Program-made: the position numbers and the translations under genes
Origin: Carnobacterium_B sp040274945
Lineage (GTDB): Bacteria > Bacillota > Bacilli > Lactobacillales > Carnobacteriaceae
DNA: 64,000 bases
Direction of reading: 5' to 3'
Assembly (NCBI RefSeq): GCF_040274945.1
Contig: NZ_JBEMAR010000001.1
Location: 62,001-126,000 of the forward strand
In this document: positions 9,010-18,746 of the stretch, one piece after another
How positions within the stretch are numbered: position 1 is the stretch's first letter
How the letters are laid out: every line of letters starts with the position of its first letter
The notes under the pieces: generated by a model
What the model saw: the letters and a program-made list of their open reading frames with translations, nothing else
Told to the model about the DNA's origin: nothing
The model's database searches: none

Positions 9010-10872
9010 TTATTTATTTTTCAATAACCGAGATAAATTAACTACTTCAATCATCAACACACGCAGCTGCTCTTTATCGCCTCGTCTGGATGCTTCTTTC
9101 AATGCATCTTGTTTTTCTTTCAATTGCAATTGAAGACCGGATTTCCTAGAGATTACGTCTAAATAATCTTCTATTTCTCTTGTCGAAACTTCGTTGCTTA
9201 TCGACAACAGTTCAACTTCAACAATTAAATTTTTCAATTCCGGTTCTTTTACAAAATCAAGAAACGCATCGATCGTACCTTCATTAGCTGTATGTTCTCG
9301 GAAGCTTTCATACAAAATAAAGATCATTTGATACTCATCATGTACAAAATGAAATTCATCTGCAACATTTTTCAAAATAATCCACGCTTCTTCAAAATGA
9401 AATAACCGATTTAATAACAATCGCTCTGCGTGTTCAATATTAGTCGGTTTCCTTTTTTGGGTCTGCACTTGCGGGTAATTTGCCTCAGCAGGATGATTCT
9501 GCTGACTCTGCTGCTGTTTTTCTTTTGTTCGCTTATTACGAGACTCATGGAATTTCTGTTGAAACTGCTCTTTTAAAGAATCAATCGAAAGGTCAAATTC
9601 CGTTGCTAATTGCTTAAAATAAAGTTCACGTTCAACAGCTGAAGTGACGGAAAGCAGTTCGGATAATATCTTTTCAATGTATCCAAGTCGTTCACTCTCA
9701 TTTGATAAATTAAGCGACTTACGGTAATAAGACATCTTGAACCCAAAAAGTGTTTCTCTTCCGTGAGCGATCAGTTCTTTAAAAGCATCTGCACCATTTT
9801 TTTTAATGTATTCATCGGGATCCATTCCTTCACCGAATCGAATGATATCAATATCAAAATTGGTCTCTGTCGCTAAAAGATCACTAGCTCTTTTGGTGGC
9901 TTCAATTCCAGCAGAATCTCCATCATAAGCAATTACGACATGATCTGTAGTTCGGTCAATCAAATGAATTTGTTCGTTGGTAAGACTGGTTCCCATTGAA
10001 GCAATTCCATTGGTTATACCGGCCTTCCAAGCTCCAATAACATCCATAAAGCCTTCAAACAAAATAACTTCTTTTTCTCGTCTGATTGAAGAACGTGCAA
10101 GATCAAAATTAAACAGAATGGTTCGTTTATTGAATAATTGGGTCTCCGGACTATTTAAATATTTTGGTGCACCCTCATCAGCATCTTGCTGAAAGATCCG
10201 ACCTGAAAAAGCCACGGTTTTTCCTTGTTGATTGCGAATGGGAAAGATAATCCGATTGTAAAATCGATCAAGCAGTTCCCCACTATCTTTTTCAACAAAC
10301 AAACCCGTTTTTTTTAATAATTCTTGCTCATAATTTTTTCCAACTAAATATTGATGAAGCATGGTTCGTTCTCGTGGAGCAAACCCGATATTAAACGTAT
10401 CAATTACTTCACGAGTCAATCCTCTTTCAGTTAAATACTCTAAAGCTTCTTCTCCTATTGTGGTATTCAATAGAATATGATGAAATAATTCTGCACTTTC
10501 TTCATGGACACGGATCAGTTTTTCTTTAGCTGAGTCATTTGGCTGGTTTTTATGATCGTGGTCTTGTACCAAGGATTCATCTAATTCAAATTGACTCAAT
10601 TCAGCTGTTTTAATGACGGCTTCTGGGAAAGTTAACCCATCGACTTCCATTAAAAAAGTAAAAACATTCCCACCACGTCCACAACTAAAACAGTGAAAAA
10701 TTTGTTTCTCTTCTGTTACAGAAAATGAAGGAGTTCGCTCTTCGTGAAAAGGACAAAAACCAAAAAGATTTTTACCTTTCTTTTTTAATTGAACATACTG
10801 ACTGACAACATCCACTATATTGGTTTCTTGTCGTACTTTATTGACCGTTTCTTCTGGAATCATTATCGCCAA
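9010..10872 (-). CDS. dnaG: DNA primase
   Basis: About 620 residues. The N-terminal CHC2 zinc domain shows CPFHEERTPSFSV and HCFSCGRGGNVF. A TOPRIM catalytic core follows, with ILFEGFMDVIGAWKAG and VIAYDGDSAG, and then a C-terminal DnaB-helicase interaction region. I choose a TTG start at 10872 because AAGAGGTG lies six bases before it and the resulting LAIMIPEE aligns with the Bacillus N-terminus; a GTG at 10881 and an ATG at 10863 are alternatives. The primase makes RNA primers for lagging-strand synthesis. It is co-oriented with rpoD immediately downstream. Confidence 0.97.
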   Translation of the reverse strand: MAIMIPEETVNKVRQETNIVDVVSQYVQLKKKGKNLFGFCPFHEERTPSFSVTEEKQIFHCFSCGRGGNVFTFLMEVDGLTFPEAVIKTAELSQFELDESLVQDHDHKNQPNDSAKEKLIRVHEESAELFHHILLNTTIGEEALEYLTERGLTREVIDTFNIGFAPRERTMLHQYLVGKNYEQELLKKTGLFVEKDSGELLDRFYNRIIFPIRNQQGKTVAFSGRIFQQDADEGAPKYLNSPETQLFNKRTILFNFDLARSSIRREKEVILFEGFMDVIGAWKAGITNGIASMGTSLTNEQIHLIDRTTDHVVIAYDGDSAGIEATKRASDLLATETNFDIDIIRFGEGMDPDEYIKKNGADAFKELIAHGRETLFGFKMSYYRKSLNLSNESERLGYIEKILSELLSVTSAVERELYFKQLATEFDLSIDSLKEQFQQKFHESRNKRTKEKQQQSQQNHPAEANYPQVQTQKRKPTNIEHAERLLLNRLFHFEEAWIILKNVADEFHFVHDEYQMIFILYESFREHTANEGTIDAFLDFVKEPELKNLIVEVELLSISNEVSTREIEDYLDVISRKSGLQLQLKEKQDALKEASRRGDKEQLRVLMIEVVNLSRLLKNK

Positions 10873-11174
10873 GCTGTTCACCTCTTAATCAAAAAAATAA
10901 AGAACGTTAGGCTCTATCAGAAATTACATTTAGGCTCTAAAAGTCGCACTCAAATACTAGTGCGACTTTACTCTCAAAATCTATTCTCAGACAGAACTAT
11001 ACATGTTTTATAATAGCACACTCTCTATAAGAAAACAAATCTTTAAATTGATTATTTAAAGAGTCCCATATCGCCTTTAAATAACTATTATTACCAAAAA
11101 AATAATAAAAGTTATTTATTTTGCTCTAAGTTTATTTGCTAGCATCTTTTTATTACAGACAAACGTAAAATAAA
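10873..11174 (-). promoter_or_regulatory. dnaG-rpoD promoter and leader
   Basis: The roughly 300-base stretch before dnaG holds no gene. On the minus strand TTGTTT (11038-11033) and TATTAT (11015-11010) are separated by 17 bases, a plausible sigma-A promoter. The leader that follows contains a strong hairpin at 10939-10968 (AAAGTCGCACT / AGTGCGACTTT) ending in four T, and a 9-bp direct repeat TAGGCTCTA at about 10911 and 10931 (plus-strand reading). The hairpin could be an attenuator, a processing site, or a second terminator for niaX transcription. Confidence 0.5.
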
Positions 11175-11221
11175 ACAATTGGTTTGGAACATCGCATAAT
11201 GCGTTATTCCAAACCAATTGT
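11175..11221 (-). terminator. Terminator after niaX
   Basis: A long near-perfect stem: ACAATTGGTTTGGAA pairs with TTCCAAACCAATTGT. It is followed on the minus strand by a T-rich tail and lies 17 bases past the niaX stop. Confidence 0.85.
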
Positions 11222-11237
11222 TCACTTCATCGCTTTT

Positions 11238-11804
11238 TTATTTTAATTTTGCTACTGTTGCCGAGAATGTCGAGCGACTCATTAAAGATTTCCATACAAC
11301 GTGTGCAAGTGTGAAATCAATCATACTGTGAACGATTGTACCTGCTCCTACCAATAGGAAAACCGATTGTAAGAAACCTTGCGTATAATAAGCAGTAGTC
11401 ATCTCACCACCAAAATAAAAAACAGAAACTACAGCAACTTCACAACTAGCATGCAGCAAGCCGATTAAAAACGAAAAGAGTTGCGTTTTAGCAGTCGATT
11501 GCAAGATTGAAGGTTTTTTCAGGAGAACATAAGAACCTACTCCCGCAAAGACAACATGGGTTAAAGCTCTCAAAGCGATAATAATCGGGAAACCACCAAG
11601 CAAAAATCCAAGTGCCGTTCCCAAAGCTACAGTCAGTGCAATCATAGGCGAGATAAACATCGCAATGAAAATCGCCACATGACTGGCTAATGTAAAGGAT
11701 GCGGGTTCCAAGACTAATTTAACTGGTGAAACCATTGGAATTAAAATACCTACAGCTACCAACAAAGCTGCAATCGTTAATTTATGAACTCTATTCGTTT
11801 TCAT
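11238..11804 (-). CDS. niaX: Niacin ECF transporter substrate-binding (S) component
   Basis: About 188 residues with five or six hydrophobic segments and the ECF S-component look, including an early KLTIAALLVAVGILIPM segment. NiaX binds nicotinate or nicotinamide in the membrane and works with the shared EcfAA'T module encoded elsewhere. The ATG at 11804 is preferred because TAGGAG lies nine bases upstream; the longer reading to 11846 would run into the NiaR operator. The gene directly follows niaR and has its own promoter flanked by NiaR-type operators, which supports the substrate assignment. The specificity is inferred from that context. Confidence 0.85.
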   Translation of the reverse strand: MKTNRVHKLTIAALLVAVGILIPMVSPVKLVLEPASFTLASHVAIFIAMFISPMIALTVALGTALGFLLGGFPIIIALRALTHVVFAGVGSYVLLKKPSILQSTAKTQLFSFLIGLLHASCEVAVVSVFYFGGEMTTAYYTQGFLQSVFLLVGAGTIVHSMIDFTLAHVVWKSLMSRSTFSATVAKLK

Positions 11805-11837
11805 TTCAACAACTCCTATCATCAAATGCGCATTTAC

Positions 11838-11896
11838 ACGTGTCAAGACACGTTAGCAAATTTAATTATAGGTGTTTTCAAAAAGATGTCAAGACA
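11838..11896 (-). promoter_or_regulatory. niaX promoter between two NiaR operators
   Basis: On the minus strand TTGACA (11892-11887) and TATAAT (11870-11865) are separated by 16 bases, a near-consensus promoter. The 10-bp core TGTCAAGACA occurs twice, at 11841-11850 and 11887-11896, with centres 46 bp apart. One copy overlaps the -35 element and the other lies near the transcription start. The first is embedded in a 16-bp near-palindrome starting ACGTGTC. The core matches the known NiaR (YrxA) box containing GTGTCTTGACA. Confidence 0.85.
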
Positions 11897-11900
11897 CCTT

Positions 11901-12419
11901 TTAATTTTTGTATAAAAAACCTAATGTATTGAGTTCTTTCTTGATTCGATCAAATGTTTTTTTGTCTGGACATGCTATTGTATGCAAATGAACACCATCG
12001 GTTAATTCAGATAGTAAGTTGGCTTGTTTATTTTCGATTGCTTCCATAAATTGATCTGCATCATATCGGGAAGAAATCATTAACCGCCCTTTTAATTCTC
12101 CATATATTGGGTGCTCAACGATAACATCAACCACTTCTCCTCCATTATCGACTACCGCATACAATTCAGTTTTTGTTTCTGCTGCACTATGCGAACTAGC
12201 TAATTGCCCAAGATATTTGTTCGTCATAGAAGCAGATTCCAACACGTAACCTTTTGGGGTAGCAATGACATCAACCCCGCTCGCTCTTAACAAAGCTACA
12301 TCGCCCACAATAATTTGACGACTCACATTTAATCGAGCAGCCAGATTTCTTGCACTTATGGGTCTGTTTTCTTGTGATAAAATCGAAATAATACTGTCTC
12401 TTCTTTTCGTTGCCTCCAT
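11901..12419 (-). CDS. niaR: Niacin-responsive transcriptional repressor NiaR
   Basis: 172 residues. An N-terminal winged helix-turn-helix (RDSIISILSQENRPISARNLAARLNVSRQ split around residues 6-40) is followed by a 3H domain with conserved histidines (EHPIYGEL, DGVHLHTIA). This is the YrxA/NiaR architecture: with niacin bound it represses NAD precursor uptake or synthesis genes. The ATG has AAGGACTG upstream. The neighbour niaX carries two matching operators. No clear operator is visible at niaR's own promoter. Confidence 0.92.
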   Translation of the reverse strand: MEATKRRDSIISILSQENRPISARNLAARLNVSRQIIVGDVALLRASGVDVIATPKGYVLESASMTNKYLGQLASSHSAAETKTELYAVVDNGGEVVDVIVEHPIYGELKGRLMISSRYDADQFMEAIENKQANLLSELTDGVHLHTIACPDKKTFDRIKKELNTLGFLYKN

Positions 12420-12572
12420 AAAAATCAGTCCTTTTCCATTAATGCGCTCGTTTTAATCTTATTATACCTTAACTGATCACGTTTGAAGACTTTAAACAAA
12501 ACTTCTTATCTATATAGGAACTATTTCTAAATATGCTATACTTAAAAAAATGATTTCAGTTAGGAGATTCAA

Positions 12573-13409
12573 ATGAAACTTTTTAAACTTAGTTTACTCA
12601 TCCTAATCAGTTTAACTCTCGCTTTTTGTCTATATGGTTACTATCAAAACCGTTTATTAGACATTGAATACCAAACGATTGCACTGAATGATCTGCCCCC
12701 AGAATTAAATCAATTAAAAATCGTCCACGTATCGGATACCCACTTTGAAAAAAACCGCATCTCAATTGAAACATTGCTTTCTGAAATCGAACAAGCTCAA
12801 CCAGATCTGATTTTCTTAACTGGAGATTTAATTGACCGCACAGCTGACTTAAGCAATGTACCGTTAGAAGAATTTGGCCGCTCCTTGAGTGCTCTTGCGC
12901 CAACTTATGCCGTATCGGGAAACCACGAAACGAGCAGCGGACAATTAGATGAATGGGATCAAGACATCAATCAAAGCGGAGTTAACTTATTAAACAATGA
13001 ACAGATTACCATAGAATTTAATGGTGCTCAGCTAGCTTTGGTCGGGGTTAAAGATGAAGAGTATCCTATTGATGTGCCTATGATAAATCCTATAAAGGAC
13101 ATTCCCGTATTGTTACTCGCTCATCACCCTGAATATTTTGAAGACTATCTAACTTCTAACCCTCTTATTGAACCAGATATCACATTTAGCGGTCATGCTC
13201 ATGGTGGCCAAATAAGAATCCCTCTTATCGGTCCGATGTACGCTCCTGGTCAGGGCTTTTTTCCTAAATACACCACAGGAATCTATAATAGCGAAGTAGA
13301 CCCCTCAAAAAAATTAGTCGTGAGCCGAGGAATCGGAAATAGTCTATTTCCTTTTCGCATCAATAACAAACCCCATCTGTTAGTGATCACCCTTGAACGC
13401 ACTAAATAA
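12573..13409 (+). CDS. Membrane-anchored metallophosphoesterase (YkuE-like)
   Basis: 278 residues. A single N-terminal membrane anchor (about residues 5-25) precedes a calcineurin-like phosphoesterase domain with VSDTHFEK, FLTGDLIDR, VSGNHE, AHHPEYF and SGHAHGGQIR, the full set of metal ligands. The active site is expected outside or at the membrane face. Substrate is unknown. AGGAG is ten bases before the ATG, and TATACT at about 12536 is a likely -10. It stands alone on the plus strand between niaR and an ABC transporter. Confidence 0.9.
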   Translation: MKLFKLSLLILISLTLAFCLYGYYQNRLLDIEYQTIALNDLPPELNQLKIVHVSDTHFEKNRISIETLLSEIEQAQPDLIFLTGDLIDRTADLSNVPLEEFGRSLSALAPTYAVSGNHETSSGQLDEWDQDINQSGVNLLNNEQITIEFNGAQLALVGVKDEEYPIDVPMINPIKDIPVLLLAHHPEYFEDYLTSNPLIEPDITFSGHAHGGQIRIPLIGPMYAPGQGFFPKYTTGIYNSEVDPSKKLVVSRGIGNSLFPFRINNKPHLLVITLERTK

Positions 13410-13410
13410 A

Positions 13411-13457
13411 AGAAACCACTTATAAGGAATCCTGTTACTTCCTCATAAGTGGTTTCC
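13411..13457. terminator. Bidirectional terminator between convergent genes
   Basis: AGAAACCACTTATAAGGAA pairs with TTCCTCATAAGTGGTTTCCT. It lies between the ends of the metallophosphoesterase and the convergent ABC transporter gene. Confidence 0.85.
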
Positions 13458-13468
13458 TTCTACCTATT

Positions 13469-15184
13469 TTATTGACTAAATTGTGCCTCATACAATCTCT
13501 TATACGGCCCATTTTTTGCTAATAATTCTTCGTGACTGCCTTGTTCGGCAATTCCTTCTTCATTTACCACGATAATGCGTGTCGCATGCTTGATCGTCGC
13601 TAAACGATGCGCAATAATCAACGTCGTACGGCCTTCTGCTAATGAGTTTAAAGATTCTTGAATCACTTGTTCTGTTTCAGTATCCAAAGCTGATGTCGCT
13701 TCATCTAAAATCAAAATCGGTGGATTCTTTAAAAACATACGTGCAATTGATAAGCGTTGTTTTTGACCACCAGATAATTTTACGCCTCTTTCTCCAATGA
13801 TTGTATCCAGTCCTTCTGGCATCTCATCCACAACTTTTTCTAAATGAGCTAACTGGACTGCTTTGCGTATTTCTTCTTCACTAGCATCTAGTTTCCCATA
13901 GGCCACATTTTCTCTGATGCTCCCCGGAAAAAGGTACACGTCTTGTTGAACAACCCCGACTTGGTCTCGCAAAGACTGCATCGTCATATCTTGAATATTG
14001 ATTCCATCAATCATTACTTCTCCTTCACTAACCTCATAAAAACGTGGCAATAAATTACAGATAGTCGTCTTCCCTGCGCCACTGGGGCCAACAAATGCCA
14101 CCGTTTCACCTGCACGAATCGATAAATTGATTTTGTCCAACACTTTTTTAGATGAGTCGTACCAAAATGAAACTTGTTTGTACTCAATATCCCCTTTTAA
14201 GCGGTCGACTTCAATGGCATTTTCTTTATCTTGAATAGTAGGTTTTTTATCAAGTTCTTCTGTTAATCTCTTAAATCCTGCAATTCCTTTAGGATAACTC
14301 TCAATCATCGTGTTCACTTTTTCAATCGGACGAACAAATACATTGGATAATAAGATAAATCCTACAAAATCACCATAACTTATTTCACCTTGGATCGTAT
14401 AATACGCTCCAAAAAATAAGGCAAATAAATTAATTAAACGAATCAGTAAATAATTATATGAAGAGCTGATTGCCATCATCTTATAGAATAAAATTTTTGA
14501 TGATCGGTAAGCTTGATTAAGTAACTCAAATCTTCCGGCTTCATGTTCTTCATTTGCAAAGGCTTGAACCACACGTATCCCACTAACGGACGACTCAATA
14601 CCTGCACTAAATTCGCCTAAATCATTAAAGATCTTTGTATTGATTTTGGTCATGCGCTTATTAAAAAATACTAGTGCAATTGTGATAAAAGGAATCATTA
14701 CAAACGTTGCCAAAGCTAATTGAACGTGCACTGTTAACATCAATAAAAACGCCCCGCCTAAAGTAATGATGGTAATAAACACATCTTCGGGGCCATGGTG
14801 GGCAACTTCCGATATTTCGAATAAGTCCGTTGTCAAACGAGTCATTAACTTCCCTGTCTTTTGATTGTCATAATAACTGAACGGCTGCTCTTGCAAGTGT
14901 CCATATAATTCGCGACGCATATCTGTCTCGATATTCACACCCAGTTTGTGCCCGAAATAAACAACGACATACTGCAAATAAGTGTTTACAACATACAAAA
15001 ACAATAAAGATAGCGAAACTGTAACAATCAATGTCCAATTTGCTGAAGGCAAAAGGTCATCGACTACTCGATTAACTACTAGCGGAAAAGACAATTCTAA
15101 AACAGCTGCAAGTATCGCACAGCTAAAATCTAAGATAAATAATTTTTTATACGGCTTATAATAACTAAAAAAACGATTTAACAT
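13469..15184 (-). CDS. ABC transporter ATP-binding/permease protein (exporter half-transporter)
   Basis: About 571 residues. Six hydrophobic segments in the first 310 residues form an ABC exporter membrane domain. The nucleotide-binding domain has Walker A GPSGAGKTT, signature LSGGQKQR, Walker B ILILDEATSALD and a switch histidine (IIAHRL). All catalytic residues are canonical, so a homodimeric multidrug or lipid exporter is likely (YfiB/MsbA group). The ATG at 15184 is chosen because TTGGAGGA lies just upstream; the longer TTG-initiated reading would bury that site. Substrate cannot be deduced. Confidence 0.88.
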   Translation of the reverse strand: MLNRFFSYYKPYKKLFILDFSCAILAAVLELSFPLVVNRVVDDLLPSANWTLIVTVSLSLLFLYVVNTYLQYVVVYFGHKLGVNIETDMRRELYGHLQEQPFSYYDNQKTGKLMTRLTTDLFEISEVAHHGPEDVFITIITLGGAFLLMLTVHVQLALATFVMIPFITIALVFFNKRMTKINTKIFNDLGEFSAGIESSVSGIRVVQAFANEEHEAGRFELLNQAYRSSKILFYKMMAISSSYNYLLIRLINLFALFFGAYYTIQGEISYGDFVGFILLSNVFVRPIEKVNTMIESYPKGIAGFKRLTEELDKKPTIQDKENAIEVDRLKGDIEYKQVSFWYDSSKKVLDKINLSIRAGETVAFVGPSGAGKTTICNLLPRFYEVSEGEVMIDGINIQDMTMQSLRDQVGVVQQDVYLFPGSIRENVAYGKLDASEEEIRKAVQLAHLEKVVDEMPEGLDTIIGERGVKLSGGQKQRLSIARMFLKNPPILILDEATSALDTETEQVIQESLNSLAEGRTTLIIAHRLATIKHATRIIVVNEEGIAEQGSHEELLAKNGPYKRLYEAQFSQ

Positions 15185-15230
15185 AGAATCCTCCAATCTA
15201 GTTTAGCTCATTTGATTAATAAAATATTTT

Positions 15231-15605
15231 TTATGTACCTTGTTTAGTTTGAACATACTCCATCAAGATGACCACATGATTGTATTGTTCATCTTTAGCA
15301 GCGTAGATAAACGTCACCGGAGTGTGTTGCAATTGCTCAAAGATGTGCTGTTTAAACTTTTTCGCGTGTGAATTGGCTTCTAATTCAGCCCAATAAGCTT
15401 GTTTAAACGCATTAAACTTTTGCGGTTGATGGTTAAAAGCTTTGCGTATCGTTGGAGTTGGAGTAATCTCTTTTGCCCATTCTTTTATATAGGCTTCTTC
15501 TTTCGCTACTCCTCTTGGCCATAGTCGATCTACTAAAATACGGTACCCATCTTCTTTATCTACTTTTTCATAAATCCGTTTCATTCTTAAGGGATAGTTA
15601 AGCAT
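15231..15605 (-). CDS. DUF488 family protein (YeaO-like)
   Basis: 124 residues with MKRIYEKVDKEDGYRILVDRLWPRG near the start (motif RILVDRLWPRG) and VTFIYAAKDEQYNHVVIL near the end, both characteristic of the DUF488/YeaO family. No biochemical function is established. GGAGTG precedes the ATG at 15605. It lies between the ABC exporter and glyS on the same strand with a clear gap on both sides. Confidence 0.85.
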   Translation of the reverse strand: MLNYPLRMKRIYEKVDKEDGYRILVDRLWPRGVAKEEAYIKEWAKEITPTPTIRKAFNHQPQKFNAFKQAYWAELEANSHAKKFKQHIFEQLQHTPVTFIYAAKDEQYNHVVILMEYVQTKQGT

Positions 15606-15696
15606 AGCTGTTCACTCCTTTATCCAATTAAATAAAAACCCCACTAAGGAAAATTCTATCCTTAATGGAGTATAAAGTAAACTTATTTGCTAAAGG

Positions 15697-17781
15697 TTAT
15701 TTAACAACTAATTTGTCTACACTTGCAAAAGATAACACAAAATCAGAAATCTGCATCAATAACGCTAATCGATTATTTCGAATAGCTTCATTGTCTGCCA
15801 TAACCATATTTTCATTGAAAAAGGCTTCGATCAATGGTTGTAGCTGTTCAAAAGCTTCATAGCTCTGACTGCTGTTTTCTTGGCTAGACTCTGTTGCAAT
15901 TGCAGCAAATGATTCATGCAAGTTTTTTTCAGATGGTGTTTCAAATAAAGCAGGATCTACTGATGCTTGTGTTTGATCAAGAAGTTGTTCCCCTTTAGCA
16001 GCTAAATTTAAGACACGAGTCAACGCTTCGATGGTTGGTTTAAAAACAGCATCAGATAAATGACCATTGATGATTCGACTAGCTTCGATCAATTTCAGTA
16101 CATTATCTTGACGAGAATTTAAAGCCGCATCGATAACATCATGACGAATGCTCTCTGCCATTAATAATTGACGTACACGTGCTTTAATAAAATCAGCGAC
16201 TTGTGGAGTGCTTGATTGGTAACCTTCTACCAAAGCGCTCTGTGTAATAACTGGAGCAGCTAAAATACCGTCTTTAATTGAATCCATAGGAAAAATCCAA
16301 TTTTTTGATTCAATAATGCGTACAATACCGTATGTCTGACGTCTCAAGGCATATGGATCATTAGACCCAGTTGGAATCATTCCAACTGCGAAGAAACTCA
16401 AGACACTTTCTAGTTTATCGGCAATCGCTAACACGGCTCCGACAGACGATTGTGGAAGTTCTCCTTCACTTGAGATCGGCATATAGTGTTCTCTGATAGC
16501 AGCAGCTACAGTTGGATTTTCTCCTTGCATCAAGGCATACTTTTCGCCCATGATTCCTTGCAATTCTGGGAATTCTCCTACCATATTGGTTACCAAATCA
16601 AATTTATAAATTTCAGAAGCACGTTTTAAATCTGTTAACTCAGTCGTCGTTAAGCCAACTTGTTCTCCAATCAATTGAGCTATAGCTTGTACTCGGTTCA
16701 TTTTTTCATAAATCGAACCAATTTTTTCATGAAAGGTTACTTGTTTTAAGCGGTCCACACAAGAAGCAATTGTTAATTTTTGATCTTCTTCAAAGAAGAA
16801 TTGACCATCATCTAAACGGGCAGTCAATACTTTTTCATTTCCTTTTGCAACTGTCTCAATGTGTTCAGCATTACCATTACGAACAGAGATAAAGTAAGGC
16901 AAAATACTTCCTTCGCTGTCTTTCACTCCAAAATAACGCTGATGGTCTTTCATCGATGTAATCAATACTTCTTCCGGTAAATCGAGGTATTTTTTATCAA
17001 ATGAACCATAAAAAGCAGTTGGGTATTCAATCAAATTGTTTACTTCTTCTAGTAATTTTTCATCAAATGTAACAGACCATTGATTTTCTTCCATCAACTC
17101 TTCAATTTGACTCACGATCATTTGTTTACGTTTGGCACTGTCCGCAATCACAAAAACATTTTCTAATGTTTTTTCATAGTCTAATGCACTAGTAAAAGTG
17201 ACATCTTGTCCTAAAAAGCGGTGTCCGCGTGAGGTATTTGACGTTTGAACATCCAAGATTTCAAAAGGAATTACTTCTTCATCCAACATCGCAGTCAACC
17301 AATGAAATGGGCGAATGTATTTAAAGGAGTGGCTGCCCCAATGCATGCTTACTGGGAAAGTCATAGAGGTAATCACTTCATCTAACCCAACTAAAATTTC
17401 TTTAACGGTTTTACCTGAAATAAATTTATCTACATAAACATACTCAACGTCTTTAATTGATTTGAAATAAATGTCCTCAGTCGTTGCCCCTTGTCCACGC
17501 GCAAATCCTATAGCTGCTTTACTCCAATTTCCCTCAGCATCTTGAGCTATTTTTTTAGCAGGGCCTTTTACAGATTCTTCAATGTCTTCTTGTTTTTCGG
17601 AAATATCCTTCACAATGACCGCTAGACGACGTGGCGTTGAGAAAGGAATCACTTCTCCATGTGCTAATCTATTTTCTTTTAAAAAGGCAGCTACTTTTTG
17701 TGTTAATTGTTTGCTGCTTGGGGTAACGATATGAGCAGGTACTTCTTCTAAACCGATTTCTAACAACAGATTTTTAGTCAT
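15697..17781 (-). CDS. glyS: Glycyl-tRNA synthetase beta subunit
   Basis: 694 residues, standard for the bacterial alpha2beta2 enzyme. It opens with LLLEIGLEEVPAH and carries the HD-like and DALR anticodon-binding regions towards the C-terminus (motif DPYALRRQTYGIVRI). It acts with GlyQ, whose gene ends one base before the glyS start codon. AGGAGG is the ribosome site. Expression is governed by the T-box upstream of glyQ. Confidence 0.97.
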   Translation of the reverse strand: MTKNLLLEIGLEEVPAHIVTPSSKQLTQKVAAFLKENRLAHGEVIPFSTPRRLAVIVKDISEKQEDIEESVKGPAKKIAQDAEGNWSKAAIGFARGQGATTEDIYFKSIKDVEYVYVDKFISGKTVKEILVGLDEVITSMTFPVSMHWGSHSFKYIRPFHWLTAMLDEEVIPFEILDVQTSNTSRGHRFLGQDVTFTSALDYEKTLENVFVIADSAKRKQMIVSQIEELMEENQWSVTFDEKLLEEVNNLIEYPTAFYGSFDKKYLDLPEEVLITSMKDHQRYFGVKDSEGSILPYFISVRNGNAEHIETVAKGNEKVLTARLDDGQFFFEEDQKLTIASCVDRLKQVTFHEKIGSIYEKMNRVQAIAQLIGEQVGLTTTELTDLKRASEIYKFDLVTNMVGEFPELQGIMGEKYALMQGENPTVAAAIREHYMPISSEGELPQSSVGAVLAIADKLESVLSFFAVGMIPTGSNDPYALRRQTYGIVRIIESKNWIFPMDSIKDGILAAPVITQSALVEGYQSSTPQVADFIKARVRQLLMAESIRHDVIDAALNSRQDNVLKLIEASRIINGHLSDAVFKPTIEALTRVLNLAAKGEQLLDQTQASVDPALFETPSEKNLHESFAAIATESSQENSSQSYEAFEQLQPLIEAFFNENMVMADNEAIRNNRLALLMQISDFVLSFASVDKLVVK

Positions 17782-17782
17782 G

Positions 17783-18694
17783 TTACTTTGCCTCCTTATT
17801 TTCGATAGATTGACCTTGAAGCAAAGGGAATCCTAATTTTTCACGTTCGGTAACAAAAGCTTTTGCAATCGAACGAGCCATTTTACGAATACGAGCCAGA
17901 TATCCGGCACGTTCAGTAACCGAAACGGCCCCTCTTGCATCTAACAAATTAAAAGTGTGACTACATTTTAAAACATAATCATAAGCTGGATGAACCAGAC
18001 CTGCTTCAATTTGAGTAGTCGCTTCTTTTTCATATTCATTAAATAACATTAGAAGCATTTCTTGATTGCTATTTTCAAAAGCGTATTTTGAATGCTCGTA
18101 TTCAGGCTGAATAAAGATTTCACCATATTTTACGCCTTTTGTCCATTCAATATCATAAACACTGTCGACATCTTGAATATAAGAAGCTAAACGTTCTAAA
18201 CCAAATGTGATCTCACTGGTTACAGGATTACATTCTAATCCACCAACTTGTTGGAAATACGTAAATTGAGTGATTTCCATTCCATCTAACCAAACTTCCC
18301 AACCTAGACCCGCGCATCCCATAGAAGGATTTTCCCAGTTGTCTTCCACGAAACGAATATCGTGTTCTAAAGGATCAATACCTAATAAGCGTAGACTTTC
18401 TAAATAAAGTTCTTGAATGTTATCCGGTGAAGGTTTCATAACGACTTGAAATTGGTGGTGTTGGAATAAACGGTTTGGATTTTCACCATAGCGACCATCT
18501 GCTGGACGTCTTGAAGGCTCCACATAAGCTGCGTTCCATGGTTCAGGTCCAATGGCACGTAAAAACGTATAAGGACTCATTGTTCCTGCACCTTTTTCTG
18601 TGTCATAGGATTGGAGTAACAGGCACCCTTGATCAGACCAATAGTTTTGTAAAGTCAAAATAATTTCTTGAAATGTTAAACTGTTTTCTTTCAT
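17783..18694 (-). CDS. glyQ: Glycyl-tRNA synthetase alpha subunit
   Basis: 303 residues. Class II synthetase core, with LTFQEIILTLQNYWSDQGC at the start, PSRRPADGRYGENPNR and WENPSMGCAGLGWEVWLDGMEITQFTYFQQ (read in parts) marking the alpha subunit. It activates glycine and charges tRNA-Gly together with GlyS. AAAGGAG precedes the ATG. The transcript starts about 270 bases upstream with a glycine T-box. Confidence 0.97.
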   Translation of the reverse strand: MKENSLTFQEIILTLQNYWSDQGCLLLQSYDTEKGAGTMSPYTFLRAIGPEPWNAAYVEPSRRPADGRYGENPNRLFQHHQFQVVMKPSPDNIQELYLESLRLLGIDPLEHDIRFVEDNWENPSMGCAGLGWEVWLDGMEITQFTYFQQVGGLECNPVTSEITFGLERLASYIQDVDSVYDIEWTKGVKYGEIFIQPEYEHSKYAFENSNQEMLLMLFNEYEKEATTQIEAGLVHPAYDYVLKCSHTFNLLDARGAVSVTERAGYLARIRKMARSIAKAFVTEREKLGFPLLQGQSIENKEAK

Positions 18695-18746
18695 TACGCA
18701 TTCTCCTTTTCATTTCAAATCCTAATGGATAACTAAAAAATAAGAC

